Shown piece by piece: positions 37,964 to 45,952 of a DNA stretch of 64,000 nucleotides. Both the position numbers and the translations under genes were made by a program. The notes beneath the pieces were generated by a model that was not told the origin of the DNA, did no database searches, and worked only from the letters and a program-made list of their open reading frames with translations. Within the stretch, counting starts at the first letter, position 1, and every line of letters begins with the position of its first letter. The stretch comes from Nitrospirillum sp034653355. GTDB lineage: Bacteria > Pseudomonadota > Alphaproteobacteria > Azospirillales > Azospirillaceae. Where the stretch lies: positions 496,001 to 560,000 of the forward strand of contig NZ_JAYEER010000001.1 in assembly GCF_034653355.1 (NCBI RefSeq), given 5' to 3'.

Positions 37964-38287
37964 ATGGAACAGGGAATGATTCCGAGTCAGTCTGTAAGCA
38001 TTGACGACATATTTACCCCCATAACAGGACAGAATTTCAGCGATGTACGATGCATACTAGAAGGCATCATGACATTGCTCGGAGATTTCATTCCTGTTTC
38101 AAGCGGGTCCCTTCATATATACATGGTCGGCAGGCTTGAACTGACAGCGACGGACGCGGGCTGCACCGTCCGTTGGATCGATGCGGGCAGCCCCTCCCGC
38201 TCCTCCGTCGATGACGCCGTCCGCGCGGCGGAGTGGACCTCCCTGCCGGCCGGCCACACCCCACCGCAGGCGTCGGGCTGCCCGTGA
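37964..38287 (+). pseudogene. N-terminal part of the R-body regulator, displaced by a frameshift
   Basis: This frame encodes about 100 residues that look like the first half of a GAF-like sensor domain (VSIDDIFTPITGQNFSDVRC, MTLLGDFIPVSSGSLHIYMV), followed by AEWTSLPAGHTP. It then stops at 38285. The other half of the same domain continues one base over in the next gene. Adding one C to the run at 38259-38262 gives AGHTPTAGVGLPVTSAF and joins the two. Possible starts are 37964 and 37976. Confidence 0.7.
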
Positions 38288-39657
38288 CCTCGGCCTTTCC
38301 CATCCTGTATGCCGGCACCACCATCGGCGAGTTGCGGCTGGCCTGGCGCGCCGGCGTGACCTGGCGTGACGACACGGCGACCCTGCTGGCCGAGGTGGCG
38401 CGGCAATGCGGGTTGTTGGTCAAGCGTTACGAGGTGCGACGCTGGACGGAGCAGCACCTGGGCCGTTCCGTTCTGTTGCTGGGCATGAGCCGGGCGCTGC
38501 GCGAACTGGAAGGCTTCGTGGAGAAGGCGGCGCAGAACGACCTGCCCGTCCTGTTGGCGGGAGAGTTCGGAACGGAGAAGCCCTACCTGGCGGCGGCCAT
38601 CCATTGCTGCAGCCGCTGCCGCGACGGGCCTTTCGTCCAGGTCAACTGCGCCGAACCGGTGGGCACCCCGGCGGACTGGTTCCGGCAGGCGGCGGGGGGC
38701 AGCCTGTTCCTCAGCGACATCGACCTGCTGGCCCCCCATTACCAGCACCAGGTGCCCCAGTTCATGTATTCGCGGCTGGGACACTGGCTGGACCTGTCCA
38801 AGGCGCCCAAGGTGCGTCTGGTGGCCTCGACCACCGACGACCTGCGCCTGCGCGTGCGTGAGGGCAGCTTCTCGCGCATTCTGCTGGCGGAATTGGATTT
38901 CCTGTCGGCCACGGTGCCGCCCTTGCGCGAACGGTCCAGCGACATCGAAACCCTGGTGGCCGCCGCCCTCGAACGCCATGGCCACCGGGCGCAGGACAAG
39001 TTGACCGACACGCTGGTGGAATTGTGCCGGGCCTACTCCTGGCCGGAAAACCTGTTTGAACTGGACCGGGTGGTGGCCCGCCTGGCGGTCATGACCGACC
39101 GCGACCCCATCCGGGGCGAGGACGTGCGCCGCCATGCGCCCTGGCTGCTGTCCCTGCCCATGCATCTCGACGACACCGACCATCCCGTTCCCCACGGTCC
39201 CGACCCCGACGGCCCCGACCCCGACGGCCCCGATGACGGCGAGGGCCGGGACGAGGATAGCGCCCCGCCGCTGGCCGACGACTGGGCGCGTCGCGTCCTG
39301 CTGCGCGACTTCCGCGACCTGGGGCACCTGCATCCCGGTTTGCGCCGGGCCTTGGCCTATCTCGCCGACAACTATGCCGAACCGTTGCTGCTGGGGGATT
39401 TGGCCCGGCGGGTGAACGTCAGCCAATCGCACCTGAGCTTCCTGTTCCGCAGCGGCCTCCAGCAATCATGCAAGGCCCTGCTGAACCGCATCCGCATCCA
39501 CCGCGCCCAGGACCTGCTGGTGGAGGAGCCACGCCTGCCGGTGACGGAGGTGGCGCTGCGCGTTGGCTACACCGACCTCAGCCACTTCGAGAAAAGCTTC
39601 CGCCGCCAGGTGGGCCAGAACCCTCGCGCCTTCCGCCGGGCGGTCACGGGACAATGA
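38233..39657 (+). CDS. R-body-linked regulator: degenerate AAA+ with AraC-type HTH
   Basis: The uninterrupted frame gives 474 aa; with the displaced N-terminus it is about 564 aa. After the end of a GAF-like domain comes a region built like a sigma-54 activator AAA+ domain but worn down. Walker A reads GEFGTEKP instead of GExGTGKE, Walker B reads GGSLFLSDID instead of GGTLFLDEI, and the whole ESELFGHEKGAFTGA segment that touches sigma-54 is absent. PPLRERSSDIETLV and YSWPENLFELDRVV are retained. An Asp/Pro-rich linker leads to two AraC-type HTH motifs (LLLGDLARRVNVSQSHLSFL, VTEVALRVGYTDLSHFEKSF). It likely binds DNA directly. It converges on the R-body operon, overlapping its last gene by 14 bp. 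Confidence 0.78.
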   Translation: MDLPAGRPHPTAGVGLPVTSAFPILYAGTTIGELRLAWRAGVTWRDDTATLLAEVARQCGLLVKRYEVRRWTEQHLGRSVLLLGMSRALRELEGFVEKAAQNDLPVLLAGEFGTEKPYLAAAIHCCSRCRDGPFVQVNCAEPVGTPADWFRQAAGGSLFLSDIDLLAPHYQHQVPQFMYSRLGHWLDLSKAPKVRLVASTTDDLRLRVREGSFSRILLAELDFLSATVPPLRERSSDIETLVAAALERHGHRAQDKLTDTLVELCRAYSWPENLFELDRVVARLAVMTDRDPIRGEDVRRHAPWLLSLPMHLDDTDHPVPHGPDPDGPDPDGPDDGEGRDEDSAPPLADDWARRVLLRDFRDLGHLHPGLRRALAYLADNYAEPLLLGDLARRVNVSQSHLSFLFRSGLQQSCKALLNRIRIHRAQDLLVEEPRLPVTEVALRVGYTDLSHFEKSFRRQVGQNPRAFRRAVTGQ

Positions 39658-42088
39658 CGGGCAATCGCTGCATTTCTATCAGGGCGCCGATGGTTTGCAG
39701 CAGGCGATTGCGGCTGTCGAATTCCTCCGTCTGGGCGGCTTGTTCGCGAAACTCGGTTATCAGGGCCGCGAAACCCGCCACCGGACGGTTCTGGATCAGG
39801 ACGGGGACATGGTACGCCGCTGGCGGCGGTTCGACCGTCACGGCCAGCAATAAGGGCTGATAGGCCTGGTCGACCAAGGTCACGGTCCGGGCGTCGAACA
39901 CCAGGATCACGGTCCCCCCCATACCGTCGGGACGTTCGATGATATCGCTTATGGCGTCAGGATGGTTGTCGCCATACTCCCTCAACCGCCGCGTCACGTT
40001 GTCCGCCGTGGTTTCCCCCGCGCCAACGACATGGGCGCCGACGAAGCGCAGGTAGTCCAATTCATTGGGACCGCGATAGTTGGTCCACCGTTTCAGCCGT
40101 TCGGCGGCGGCGATGCCGGTGATCTCAGCCAGCAACCCCACACGGGGCAGCAGTTCCCCGAATATCAGATCCTCCCGTGCCCGGACATGGTCGCCCCGGG
40201 CCGCGAAATGGCCCTGCATGATCCCGGACAGGGCGCCCGCCCACTGGAACACGACGTTCATCTGGTTGACGGCCACCAGGTCGGCGGGCTGATCGACATC
40301 CGCCTCCAGCGCGATCCGCAGCGTTTCGGTCGCCAAATTGGCGAAGGGTCGCGCCATGTTTCGATCCCACAGCAGGTTATAAGCCTGGGAAAACTGGACC
40401 AACAGGATGGTGCTGAGGCGCCACGGCGCGGTGTCCAGCATGCCCCGCATAGCCTGCGACGCGTCTTGGATGGCCGGGGGCGCATCCCTGAGCATGGCGT
40501 CAATCCCCGGCTGCGGATCGACCCCTTCGCCATTCAACAAGCTGAACAGGCGGCCCAGCCGTTTTTTGTACTTGGCGGTGGCGTTCGCCTGCTCACCCAA
40601 GGGCAGCGCCTGATACTCGCGGCACATCAGTATGTATTCGTTGATGTAATAGTCGCAGTCGGGAAAGGGAATCCCCTGGGCGTTCTTCAAATGCGGCCGC
40701 ACGTGGAGCCATTGGTCCAGCAACTCGACGGTCGTCCGACGGGGCAAGCCGACATCGATCAGCTCGGCCTTGCAGCTCTTATTCTTTTCATCATTCCGCC
40801 CATCCCAGATCTTATCGAACAGACGGATGATCTCCCCATCGACGTCATCGGGTTCATCCAGGGCGACAACGGCCGGATCCTGCTTTTTCGCCAAGTGGTT
40901 GGCGAAGTCGGGCTGGTGCAGCTGCAGGTATTGGGTCAGCTCCGCCTGGCTGGCCTCCAGTTCCGCATAGACCACGGCGCAGACGGTGCTGAAAACACCT
41001 TCCCACTCCGCCGCCGGCAGATAGGGATTGATCAGCACCTGTGTATCCCAATCGTTTTCGCCCCTGGCCGGATCGCCCTTCAGGAAAGCCAGGGCCCGTC
41101 CCCCCTTCAGGAAAAACGACACATTGGGGATGGACACGAGGGCGGCGGCCAGCGAAGCGATGCGCCGCAGCAACCAATCGTACAGCCACCGCTGATCCGG
41201 CCCATTGTTCAGCAGGCCGGTCAGCTCAGAGCTGACCGGCGCGGTCTCTTCCGCGAAAGCGCCCCGACGCGGACGATCCAGCAGGCGGATCTCCGCCTTG
41301 AAGTTGAGCATCAGCCGGAACAGGTAGAATTCACAGATACCGCAATTCATCTTCACCGCGGCGAAGCCGGCTGCGACGCGCGCCAGGGCGTGCGTGACGA
41401 CTTCCAAGTCGGCGATGCCCTGGCTGATGCTCGCGACGGAAACCACCTGCTGCGCCGTGCCCAGGCGTTCGCAGGCCAAGGCGTAGATCCGCACGATCCA
41501 CCGGTTGTCCGGCAACGCCGCGTAGCGGGCCGCGGGACTGGCCGGGTCGGCATCGGGCCCGGCCGTTACGAAATAGGCCAGCATCACCCGTTCCTGCAGG
41601 GACCGCGCCGTGAGGGTCGCGTCCCGCAAGACCTGATAGTCGACAACCACGCCGCCGGCGATGGCGGCCCGCGCCCGATCCAATTCCGCCTCGATCCGCG
41701 CCAGGATGACGCCGATCTGGCTGTAGACCGTGGCGTTGTTGTCATCATCGATACCAGCGAGGCTGTCATCGACCACCGCGCGGGCGTCATCGAGCGCCAC
41801 GAGTTCAAACTCGTTGTTCAACTCGCCGGTTTGATAGTCGGAGCGCCCCCCCATGGACGGAATGAAACGGCTGGTGAAGACCAAATCCTCCATCAGCCGT
41901 CCGGGGCCTACGCCTGACGCGGGATTGCGGTTCACCCACAGGACGCTGTTTTCCACCGCCACGTACACAGGTTTGATCGCCCTGATCAGCAGGTCCGGCT
42001 TGGCGCGGTCGACGGCGATGCGGGCCTCCTGGGCCATGATGTCCAGGCACTGTTCCACGGCTTCGATGGTTCGGTCGGTGGGGGGCAT
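39644..42088 (-). CDS. R-body cluster protein with nucleotidyltransferase-like core
   Basis: An 814-aa protein, last gene of the R-body operon. Most of it is helical and unrecognised. Residues ~322-352 read VSFFLKGGRALAFLKGDPA and ENDWDTQVLINP, which follow the nucleotidyltransferase pattern KGGxAL...RxxxDxD found in AbiEii/MenA-type toxins; D346 and D348 would bind metal. CKAELIDVGLPRR (440-451) fits the strand carrying the third acidic residue. A helical region with KYKKRLGRLFSLLN follows. There is no signal peptide or membrane segment. A start at 42088 after GGGAG is supported. As R-bodies are thought to release toxic contents, this is a candidate cargo, but it could equally be an assembly or regulatory factor. 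Confidence 0.6.
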   Translation of the reverse strand: MPPTDRTIEAVEQCLDIMAQEARIAVDRAKPDLLIRAIKPVYVAVENSVLWVNRNPASGVGPGRLMEDLVFTSRFIPSMGGRSDYQTGELNNEFELVALDDARAVVDDSLAGIDDDNNATVYSQIGVILARIEAELDRARAAIAGGVVVDYQVLRDATLTARSLQERVMLAYFVTAGPDADPASPAARYAALPDNRWIVRIYALACERLGTAQQVVSVASISQGIADLEVVTHALARVAAGFAAVKMNCGICEFYLFRLMLNFKAEIRLLDRPRRGAFAEETAPVSSELTGLLNNGPDQRWLYDWLLRRIASLAAALVSIPNVSFFLKGGRALAFLKGDPARGENDWDTQVLINPYLPAAEWEGVFSTVCAVVYAELEASQAELTQYLQLHQPDFANHLAKKQDPAVVALDEPDDVDGEIIRLFDKIWDGRNDEKNKSCKAELIDVGLPRRTTVELLDQWLHVRPHLKNAQGIPFPDCDYYINEYILMCREYQALPLGEQANATAKYKKRLGRLFSLLNGEGVDPQPGIDAMLRDAPPAIQDASQAMRGMLDTAPWRLSTILLVQFSQAYNLLWDRNMARPFANLATETLRIALEADVDQPADLVAVNQMNVVFQWAGALSGIMQGHFAARGDHVRAREDLIFGELLPRVGLLAEITGIAAAERLKRWTNYRGPNELDYLRFVGAHVVGAGETTADNVTRRLREYGDNHPDAISDIIERPDGMGGTVILVFDARTVTLVDQAYQPLLLAVTVEPPPAAYHVPVLIQNRPVAGFAALITEFREQAAQTEEFDSRNRLLQTIGALIEMQRLPVIVP

Positions 42089-42145
42089 GCGTCATCACTC
42101 CCGGACGCTGAGGTCCAAGGCCAGGTGGGCCAAAGATTGGAAGGG

Positions 42146-42190
42146 GCCGCGGGGCGCCCTCGGGTGGGTCGGCTGAAGGCGCCCCGCGGC
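42146..42190 (-). other. Intergenic RNA hairpin before the 814-aa gene
   Basis: GCCGCGGGGCGCC (42146-42158) and GGCGCCCCGCGGC (42178-42190) pair perfectly over 13 bp with a 19-nt loop. There is no T tract, so it is more likely an RNA stability or processing element, or an attenuator, than a plain terminator. Confidence 0.6.
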
Positions 42191-42205
42191 GGCGGGCGGC
42201 GGCGC

Positions 42206-42874
42206 CTAGACGGGGGCTGGCGTCTCCGGCGCCGCGGCCGCAAGCTGGCCGTCGGCGTAGCGTAGCGCGGCGGCGGTGGCCCGCTGTGCCGCGGCCATCG
42301 CTTGCTCCACACTGCGCTGGGCCGCGGCCAGGGCCTGTTCCTGTTGTTCGGCGGCCCGCCGCAACAGCGGACTTTCACCGGCCGGCGTGGTCTCGGCGAC
42401 GTCGGGCGCCGCCCCCAGGGCCGCCGCCGGGGCGGCTGGCCGCTGGGTCGCGAGGGCCAGTCCCGCCTGCAGGCTGCCGCTGGCGTCCAACACGGCGGCC
42501 TGGGCGGCAACCATCTGGCCGCGCAGGGCGACGTTGGCGTGGCCGACGGCGGCGGCCACCGCCGCCTCCGCCGCCGCGATGGAGCGCGCCACCCGGTCCT
42601 CGGCCATGGCCAAGGCGCCGGACGGCGCCGCGTCCGCCACCAGGGGGCCATCCGGTTCGGGGGCATCCAACTCGGTACCGTCCGGTTCAGGCCCATCGAC
42701 GGCCCGCGCCGGTTCAGGAGCCGGGCGCAGGACATCGACCGGCACCGCCAACGGCACCTCATCAACCGGCGCCGGGTCGGCCGGCTGGCCGTCCCGCGCC
42801 TGGCCCTCCCGTGCCTGGATCGTTCCTGGAACGGCTCCCTTGCCGGGGCCGCCCCCCTTTCCGGAACCTTTCAT
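42206..42874 (-). CDS. Ala/Pro-rich R-body cluster protein
   Basis: A 222-aa protein of low complexity. The first ~85 residues are Gly/Pro/Asp-rich and probably disordered (MKGSGKGGGPGKGAVPG). The rest is an Ala-rich helical stretch with repeats of the type VARSIAAAEAAVAAAVGHAN and QEQALAAAQRSVEQAMAAAQ, suited to coiled-coil packing. I do not recognise the family. The start follows GGAGGG, and the gene begins 19 bp after the previous stop. It may be a structural accessory of the ribbon, an inference from its composition and place in the operon. Confidence 0.6.
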   Translation of the reverse strand: MKGSGKGGGPGKGAVPGTIQAREGQARDGQPADPAPVDEVPLAVPVDVLRPAPEPARAVDGPEPDGTELDAPEPDGPLVADAAPSGALAMAEDRVARSIAAAEAAVAAAVGHANVALRGQMVAAQAAVLDASGSLQAGLALATQRPAAPAAALGAAPDVAETTPAGESPLLRRAAEQQEQALAAAQRSVEQAMAAAQRATAAALRYADGQLAAAAPETPAPV

Positions 42875-42893
42875 GTCGCCCTCCGTTCAGCTG

Positions 42894-43943
42894 TCAGGAT
42901 TTGGGTGGGGTGCGCCGGAATTGGCGCAAGGTGATGGTGCCGGTGGCACCCAGTTGCACCTCGGCTTGGGTGGTGCCGTCGGTCACCGGGAAGAGGCAGG
43001 TGGCGCCATCCTGGCCCATGAGGCCGCGGGTGGGCGCATGCGCCGTCAGGAAGGATTGCGCCGACGACAGGTAGGCGTCGACCAGGTGCCGCGCCGCCAC
43101 CCCGGTCTCGATGGTGAGGACCGTGTCCTCGGCGATGCGGCACACCCCTTCCGAAAGCCGGGCGAACCCCAGGCGGTTGCCGCGGCGCAGCCAGTCGGTG
43201 ATGGCCCGCGCCACCTCCGCCGGTGAGACCAGGCCGTCCACCTGCGGGCAGTCCAGCGCTCCGAACATCAGCGGCAGCAGGGTCGTCATGGTGGCTTCAG
43301 CCCGTTGCCGACGTTCTTCCGCCGACAGGTTCCAGGCCTTCAGGTTGGCGATCTGCGCCAGGTAGAAGCGGTAGTAGTCGGCGAATTCGGTCGGGGTGCG
43401 CGCCTGCTCCGCCGCGAAGGCGGCCGCGCCGCCCCGCAGGTCGACATGGCCGTCGCCCGCCAGCGTCGGCAAATCGATCAGCCCGTGCAGCACCCGCAGT
43501 TCCTGCAGCTCCAGGGCCTGGAACACCGGCTGGCCGCCCACCCCCAGGGACTGCAAGAAGGCCGGCACGGCGGCCAGCTGGCGCTGGGTCAGCAACGCGT
43601 GCGCCGCCATCGTCGCCTCGGCATGGCGGAGGACCAGATCATCATCCAGCCCGCTCTCGACATGGGCCAGGGTGCGCAACTCCTCCATACCCAGTGTCAT
43701 CAGCTTGGCCGGCGCCACCAGCAGGCCCAGGCGCGGCAGCAGCGCGTAAGGGGCGCCGTGCAGCCCCCGCTGGACCTCCCCCACCAGATGCGTTTCATCA
43801 GGGAAGGCGTAACGGGCGACAGGGTCCCGCGCCGCCCAGTCCAGCCATTCCATTCCGCCGTCGATAAAGGCGAGGACCAGGCGGCTGGGGGCGGACAGGT
43901 CGGATACCGTGCGGAGCACGCGATCGGCGACGATTACAGTCAT
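42894..43943 (-). CDS. R-body cluster protein of unknown function
   Basis: A 349-aa soluble protein, started at the ATG at 43943 after GAGGTATCCAA. It is mostly helical (VADRVLRTVSDLSAPSRLVL, ATMAAHALLTQRQLAAVPAF, FADYYRFYLAQIANLKAWNL) and ends in a strand-rich tail (AEVQLGATGTITLRQFRR). No catalytic motif, signal peptide or membrane helix is seen. It lies 23 bp after the last RebB-like gene and is co-directional with the Reb genes, so a role in R-body assembly, control or cargo is likely but unproven. Confidence 0.62.
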   Translation of the reverse strand: MTVIVADRVLRTVSDLSAPSRLVLAFIDGGMEWLDWAARDPVARYAFPDETHLVGEVQRGLHGAPYALLPRLGLLVAPAKLMTLGMEELRTLAHVESGLDDDLVLRHAEATMAAHALLTQRQLAAVPAFLQSLGVGGQPVFQALELQELRVLHGLIDLPTLAGDGHVDLRGGAAAFAAEQARTPTEFADYYRFYLAQIANLKAWNLSAEERRQRAEATMTTLLPLMFGALDCPQVDGLVSPAEVARAITDWLRRGNRLGFARLSEGVCRIAEDTVLTIETGVAARHLVDAYLSSAQSFLTAHAPTRGLMGQDGATCLFPVTDGTTQAEVQLGATGTITLRQFRRTPPKS

Positions 43944-43966
43944 TTGGATACCTCTGCGTCGGAATA

Positions 43967-44317
43967 TCAACCGGAAGGGAAATTCTTTAGCACGTTGGAC
44001 GCGGCGGTACCGATGTCGCTGAAATCCTCCGACGCCGTTTTCAGCAGGCCCTTGGCCTGTTCCAGCGCCGCGGCGTACTTGGGCTCACCCGTCGCGATGA
44101 ACTGGGCGATGGCCACACCGGCGGCGGTGGTGGCGATGGTGGACAGGTTGCGCAGGGTGTCGGTGGCGTCCTGCACCGCGATAGCCGCCGACTGGGCGAC
44201 CGACTGGTAGGCCTTGCCGGCGCCGCTGGTCAGGACGACCTGGGGACTCATGGTCGCCGACTGGACCTGGTTGATGACGTCGATGACCTGGGGATTGACC
44301 GTTGCCGGGACGGACAT
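43967..44317 (-). CDS. RebB-like R-body protein 7 (diverged)
   Basis: A 116-aa protein with the RebB N-terminal pattern in weakened form (TVNPQVIDVINQVQSATM) and the later TIATTAAGVAIAQFIATGE, which matches the AATTxGVAxLYSLDT region of the close copies. The C-terminus is extended by ~30 residues (KGLLKTASEDFSDIGTAASN). It has a perfect AAGGAG ribosome site. RebB-family proteins polymerise into the coiled ribbon of R-bodies; diverged members may cap or regulate the polymer. It follows the Pro-rich RebB protein by 50 bp. Confidence 0.7.
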   Translation of the reverse strand: MSVPATVNPQVIDVINQVQSATMSPQVVLTSGAGKAYQSVAQSAAIAVQDATDTLRNLSTIATTAAGVAIAQFIATGEPKYAAALEQAKGLLKTASEDFSDIGTAASNVLKNFPSG

Positions 44318-44367
44318 GGGATCTCCTTAAACTGGCTGGGGCTGCGGGGACGCGGCACCCGGTGCTG

Positions 44368-44940
44368 TCAGATCGACTTCTTCGGGGTGTGCGCGGCCGG
44401 TTCCTGAACATCGTCGGCGTCCGGTGCCACGTTGACCGCCCCGATCTGCGGCCCCGGGGCGGAAACCGCCGGGACCAGGGGGGCCAGCGCGTCCTGGCTC
44501 AGCGTCTGCAGGTCCTGCTCCGCGCTGGCCGCCACGCTGCCCGCCGCGGCGGCCTGGCTGCGCAGGGCGTCGATGGCCTGCACCCCCTGGGCCATGGCGG
44601 CGGCGACGATGGCCGACGGCGGCAGATTGGGCGGCGGGCTGGGCAGCGGGGCCACGACGGGCGGCGGCGGCGGATCCTGGGGCGCGGGCGGCGGTGGCCC
44701 CGGGGGGACGGCGATGGGCATCGACAGCAGGCGGGCGCAGGCCGCGGCCACCGCCGCCGATCCGATCATGCCGGCGCCCTGTTGCCGGTTGATGGCGTTG
44801 TGCATGGCCATGCCCATCGTTTCGACCATCACGGCATCCAGCATGCCGAACGCCTGGGACGGGGCCTGCCCTGTCAGCAAAGTGACAACGTCGGCGACGC
44901 TGTCCACCACCTGGCTGTTGACCGTGCCTTGTTCACTCAT
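44368..44940 (-). CDS. RebB-like R-body protein 6 with Pro-rich linker
   Basis: A 190-aa protein. Residues 1-75 are RebB-like (GTVNSQVVDSVADVVTLLTG, QAFGMLDAVMVETMGMAMHN, AINRQQGAGMIGSAAVAAAC). A proline tract follows (VPPGPPPPAPQDPPPPPVV), then a second Ala-rich helical region (VQAIDALRSQAAAAGSVAAS) and a charged end (AAHTPKKSI). This composite form, roughly twice the length of the basic copies, suggests a connector or terminal piece rather than bulk ribbon. Its ATG overlaps the stop of the preceding small gene (ATGA at 44937-44940). A longer upstream frame is not supported. Confidence 0.72.
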   Translation of the reverse strand: MSEQGTVNSQVVDSVADVVTLLTGQAPSQAFGMLDAVMVETMGMAMHNAINRQQGAGMIGSAAVAAACARLLSMPIAVPPGPPPPAPQDPPPPPVVAPLPSPPPNLPPSAIVAAAMAQGVQAIDALRSQAAAAGSVAASAEQDLQTLSQDALAPLVPAVSAPGPQIGAVNVAPDADDVQEPAAHTPKKSI

Positions 44941-45164
44941 TTCCCGGTTGCTCCCTTGGCGATTATGAAGGTCAGGACCTGGGCCAACGCCGCCTCCGCG
45001 AGGACTTGGCCGCGTTGCTGATTGGCCACCGCGTTTTCCATGGCGAGGCCGATGCTGTCGGCCATCGCGGTATAAGTCATGGCCATGGCCAGCGAAGGCG
45101 CGGTGCCGATCTCCAGCACCGTCGCGTTGGCGACGGCCGAAAGGGGGCCTTTGATGCCTGCCAC
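44937..45164 (-). CDS. RebB-like R-body protein 5 (short)
   Basis: A 75-aa protein with the RebB core: ATVLEIGTAPSLAMAMTYTA, MADSIGLAMENAVANQQ and AALAQVLTFIIAKG. It lacks most of the N-terminal leader seen in the close copies. The start is a GTG after GGGGCGAAC. It is coupled to the next gene by a four-base overlap. It is separated from the close copies by a strong hairpin. Confidence 0.68.
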   Translation of the reverse strand: MAGIKGPLSAVANATVLEIGTAPSLAMAMTYTAMADSIGLAMENAVANQQRGQVLAEAALAQVLTFIIAKGATGK

Positions 45165-45202
45165 GTTCGCCCCGGCTTCGGCTGGTCACGGAACCTCTCG
45201 GG

Positions 45203-45232
45203 GAAGGAGAGGCGCGCGAACGCGCCCCTCCC
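45203..45232 (-). other. Intergenic RNA hairpin between reb genes 4 and 5
   Basis: GAGGCGCG (45207-45214) and CGCGCCCCTC (45221-45230) pair around a CGAA loop, allowing for one bulge or mismatch, and outer G/C bases extend the stem. No T tract follows. Confidence 0.5.
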
Positions 45233-45239
45233 CGCCGGA

Positions 45240-45518
45240 TCAGACCAAGCCGGTGGCCAGGATCTCCCGGGTGGCGACACCCGTGGAGGCCGTGTCCAGC
45301 GTCAGCAGGGTGGACACGGCCTGGGCCGTGGACGCCTGCATGGTGACGTAGGACTGGTTCTGGTTGTTCGTGGCATTATGCGCCGCGTTCGACAGCGCTT
45401 GGCCGGTGGCGACGAACAGGTTGCCCATGGCGATGGCCGGCGCGTCACCCAGGACCTTGGTGTTCACCTGGCTGACGCTGTCGGTGATCTGGCTGTTCAC
45501 AGCGGTCGGAAAGGCCAT
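45240..45518 (-). CDS. RebB family R-body protein 4
   Basis: A 92-aa protein of the RebB family (killing-trait protein), the ribbon subunit of R-bodies. It begins MAFPTAVNSQITDSVSQVNT and continues KVLGDAPAIAMGNLFVATGQ, ALSNAAHNATNNQNQSYVT and LLTLDTASTGVA. The small size, absence of a signal peptide and Ala-rich helices with a few hydrophobic faces are all typical. The ribosome site is GAGGAGTGG. R-bodies are cytoplasmic coiled ribbons that can unroll into long needles. Confidence 0.9.
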   Translation of the reverse strand: MAFPTAVNSQITDSVSQVNTKVLGDAPAIAMGNLFVATGQALSNAAHNATNNQNQSYVTMQASTAQAVSTLLTLDTASTGVATREILATGLV

Positions 45519-45540
45519 TGTTCCACTCCTCTAATTGAAG

Positions 45541-45565
45541 CCGGCCACGGCATGCGACCGGCCGG
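45541..45565 (-). other. Intergenic RNA hairpin between reb genes 3 and 4
   Basis: CCGGCC (45541-45546) pairs with GGCCGG (45560-45565) across 13 nt. It is the weakest hairpin of the series, but its position matches the others. Confidence 0.4.
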
Positions 45566-45593
45566 TTGCGTTCAGGATTGCGTGCGTCCCCCG

Positions 45594-45860
45594 TCATTTC
45601 AGGACTTTGGCGACGGCCACGCCGGTTGAGGCGACATCCAGCGAATACAGCAGGGCCACGCCCGCCGTCGTCGCCGCCTGCGCCGTTACGTACATCTGCT
45701 GCTGCGCCATGGTCGCGTTGTGGGCGGCGTTGGCCAGGGCTTGGGCCGTCGCCTGATACAAATTGCCCATGGCGATGGCCGGGGACGACCCGACGACCAT
45801 GACGTTGCTCTGGGAAACGGAGTCCGTGATCTGACTGTTGACAGCCGTTGGAAAAGCCAT
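45594..45860 (-). CDS. RebB family R-body protein 3
   Basis: An 88-aa close copy: MAFPTAVNSQITDSVSQSNV, MVVGSSPAIAMGNLYQATAQ, ALANAAHNATMAQQQMYVTA and LLYSLDVASTGVAVAKVLK. It differs from the others mostly at the VVGSS segment, where the rest read VLGDA. The ribosome site is AAGGAAGAT. It lies between two hairpin-bearing gaps. Role as for the other RebB copies. Confidence 0.9.
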   Translation of the reverse strand: MAFPTAVNSQITDSVSQSNVMVVGSSPAIAMGNLYQATAQALANAAHNATMAQQQMYVTAQAATTAGVALLYSLDVASTGVAVAKVLK

Positions 45861-45899
45861 CGCACGATCTTCCTTGGGCGTGGGGTCATTGCCACCGGC

Positions 45900-45943
45900 G
45901 CCGGATCAACGCCGGGGAAGCAAAACCCCGGCGTTGATCCGGC
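45900..45943 (-). other. 18-bp perfect RNA hairpin between reb genes 2 and 3
   Basis: GCCGGATCAACGCCGGGG (45900-45917) is exactly complementary to CCCCGGCGTTGATCCGGC (45926-45943), leaving an 8-nt A-rich loop. No T tract follows on the minus strand. It is strong enough to block 3'-5' decay or to reduce read-through. Confidence 0.8.
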
Positions 45944-45952
45944 GGGCCGTTC

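Noticed and set aside
37964..38287. Separate small gene before the R-body regulator
   Set aside because: Its sequence is the first half of a GAF-like domain whose second half follows one base over, so a split gene explains it better.
38233..39657. Sigma-54 enhancer-binding protein
   Set aside because: The scaffold looks like one, but the GAFTGA loop is missing, the Walker motifs are altered and the C-terminal domain is AraC-type.
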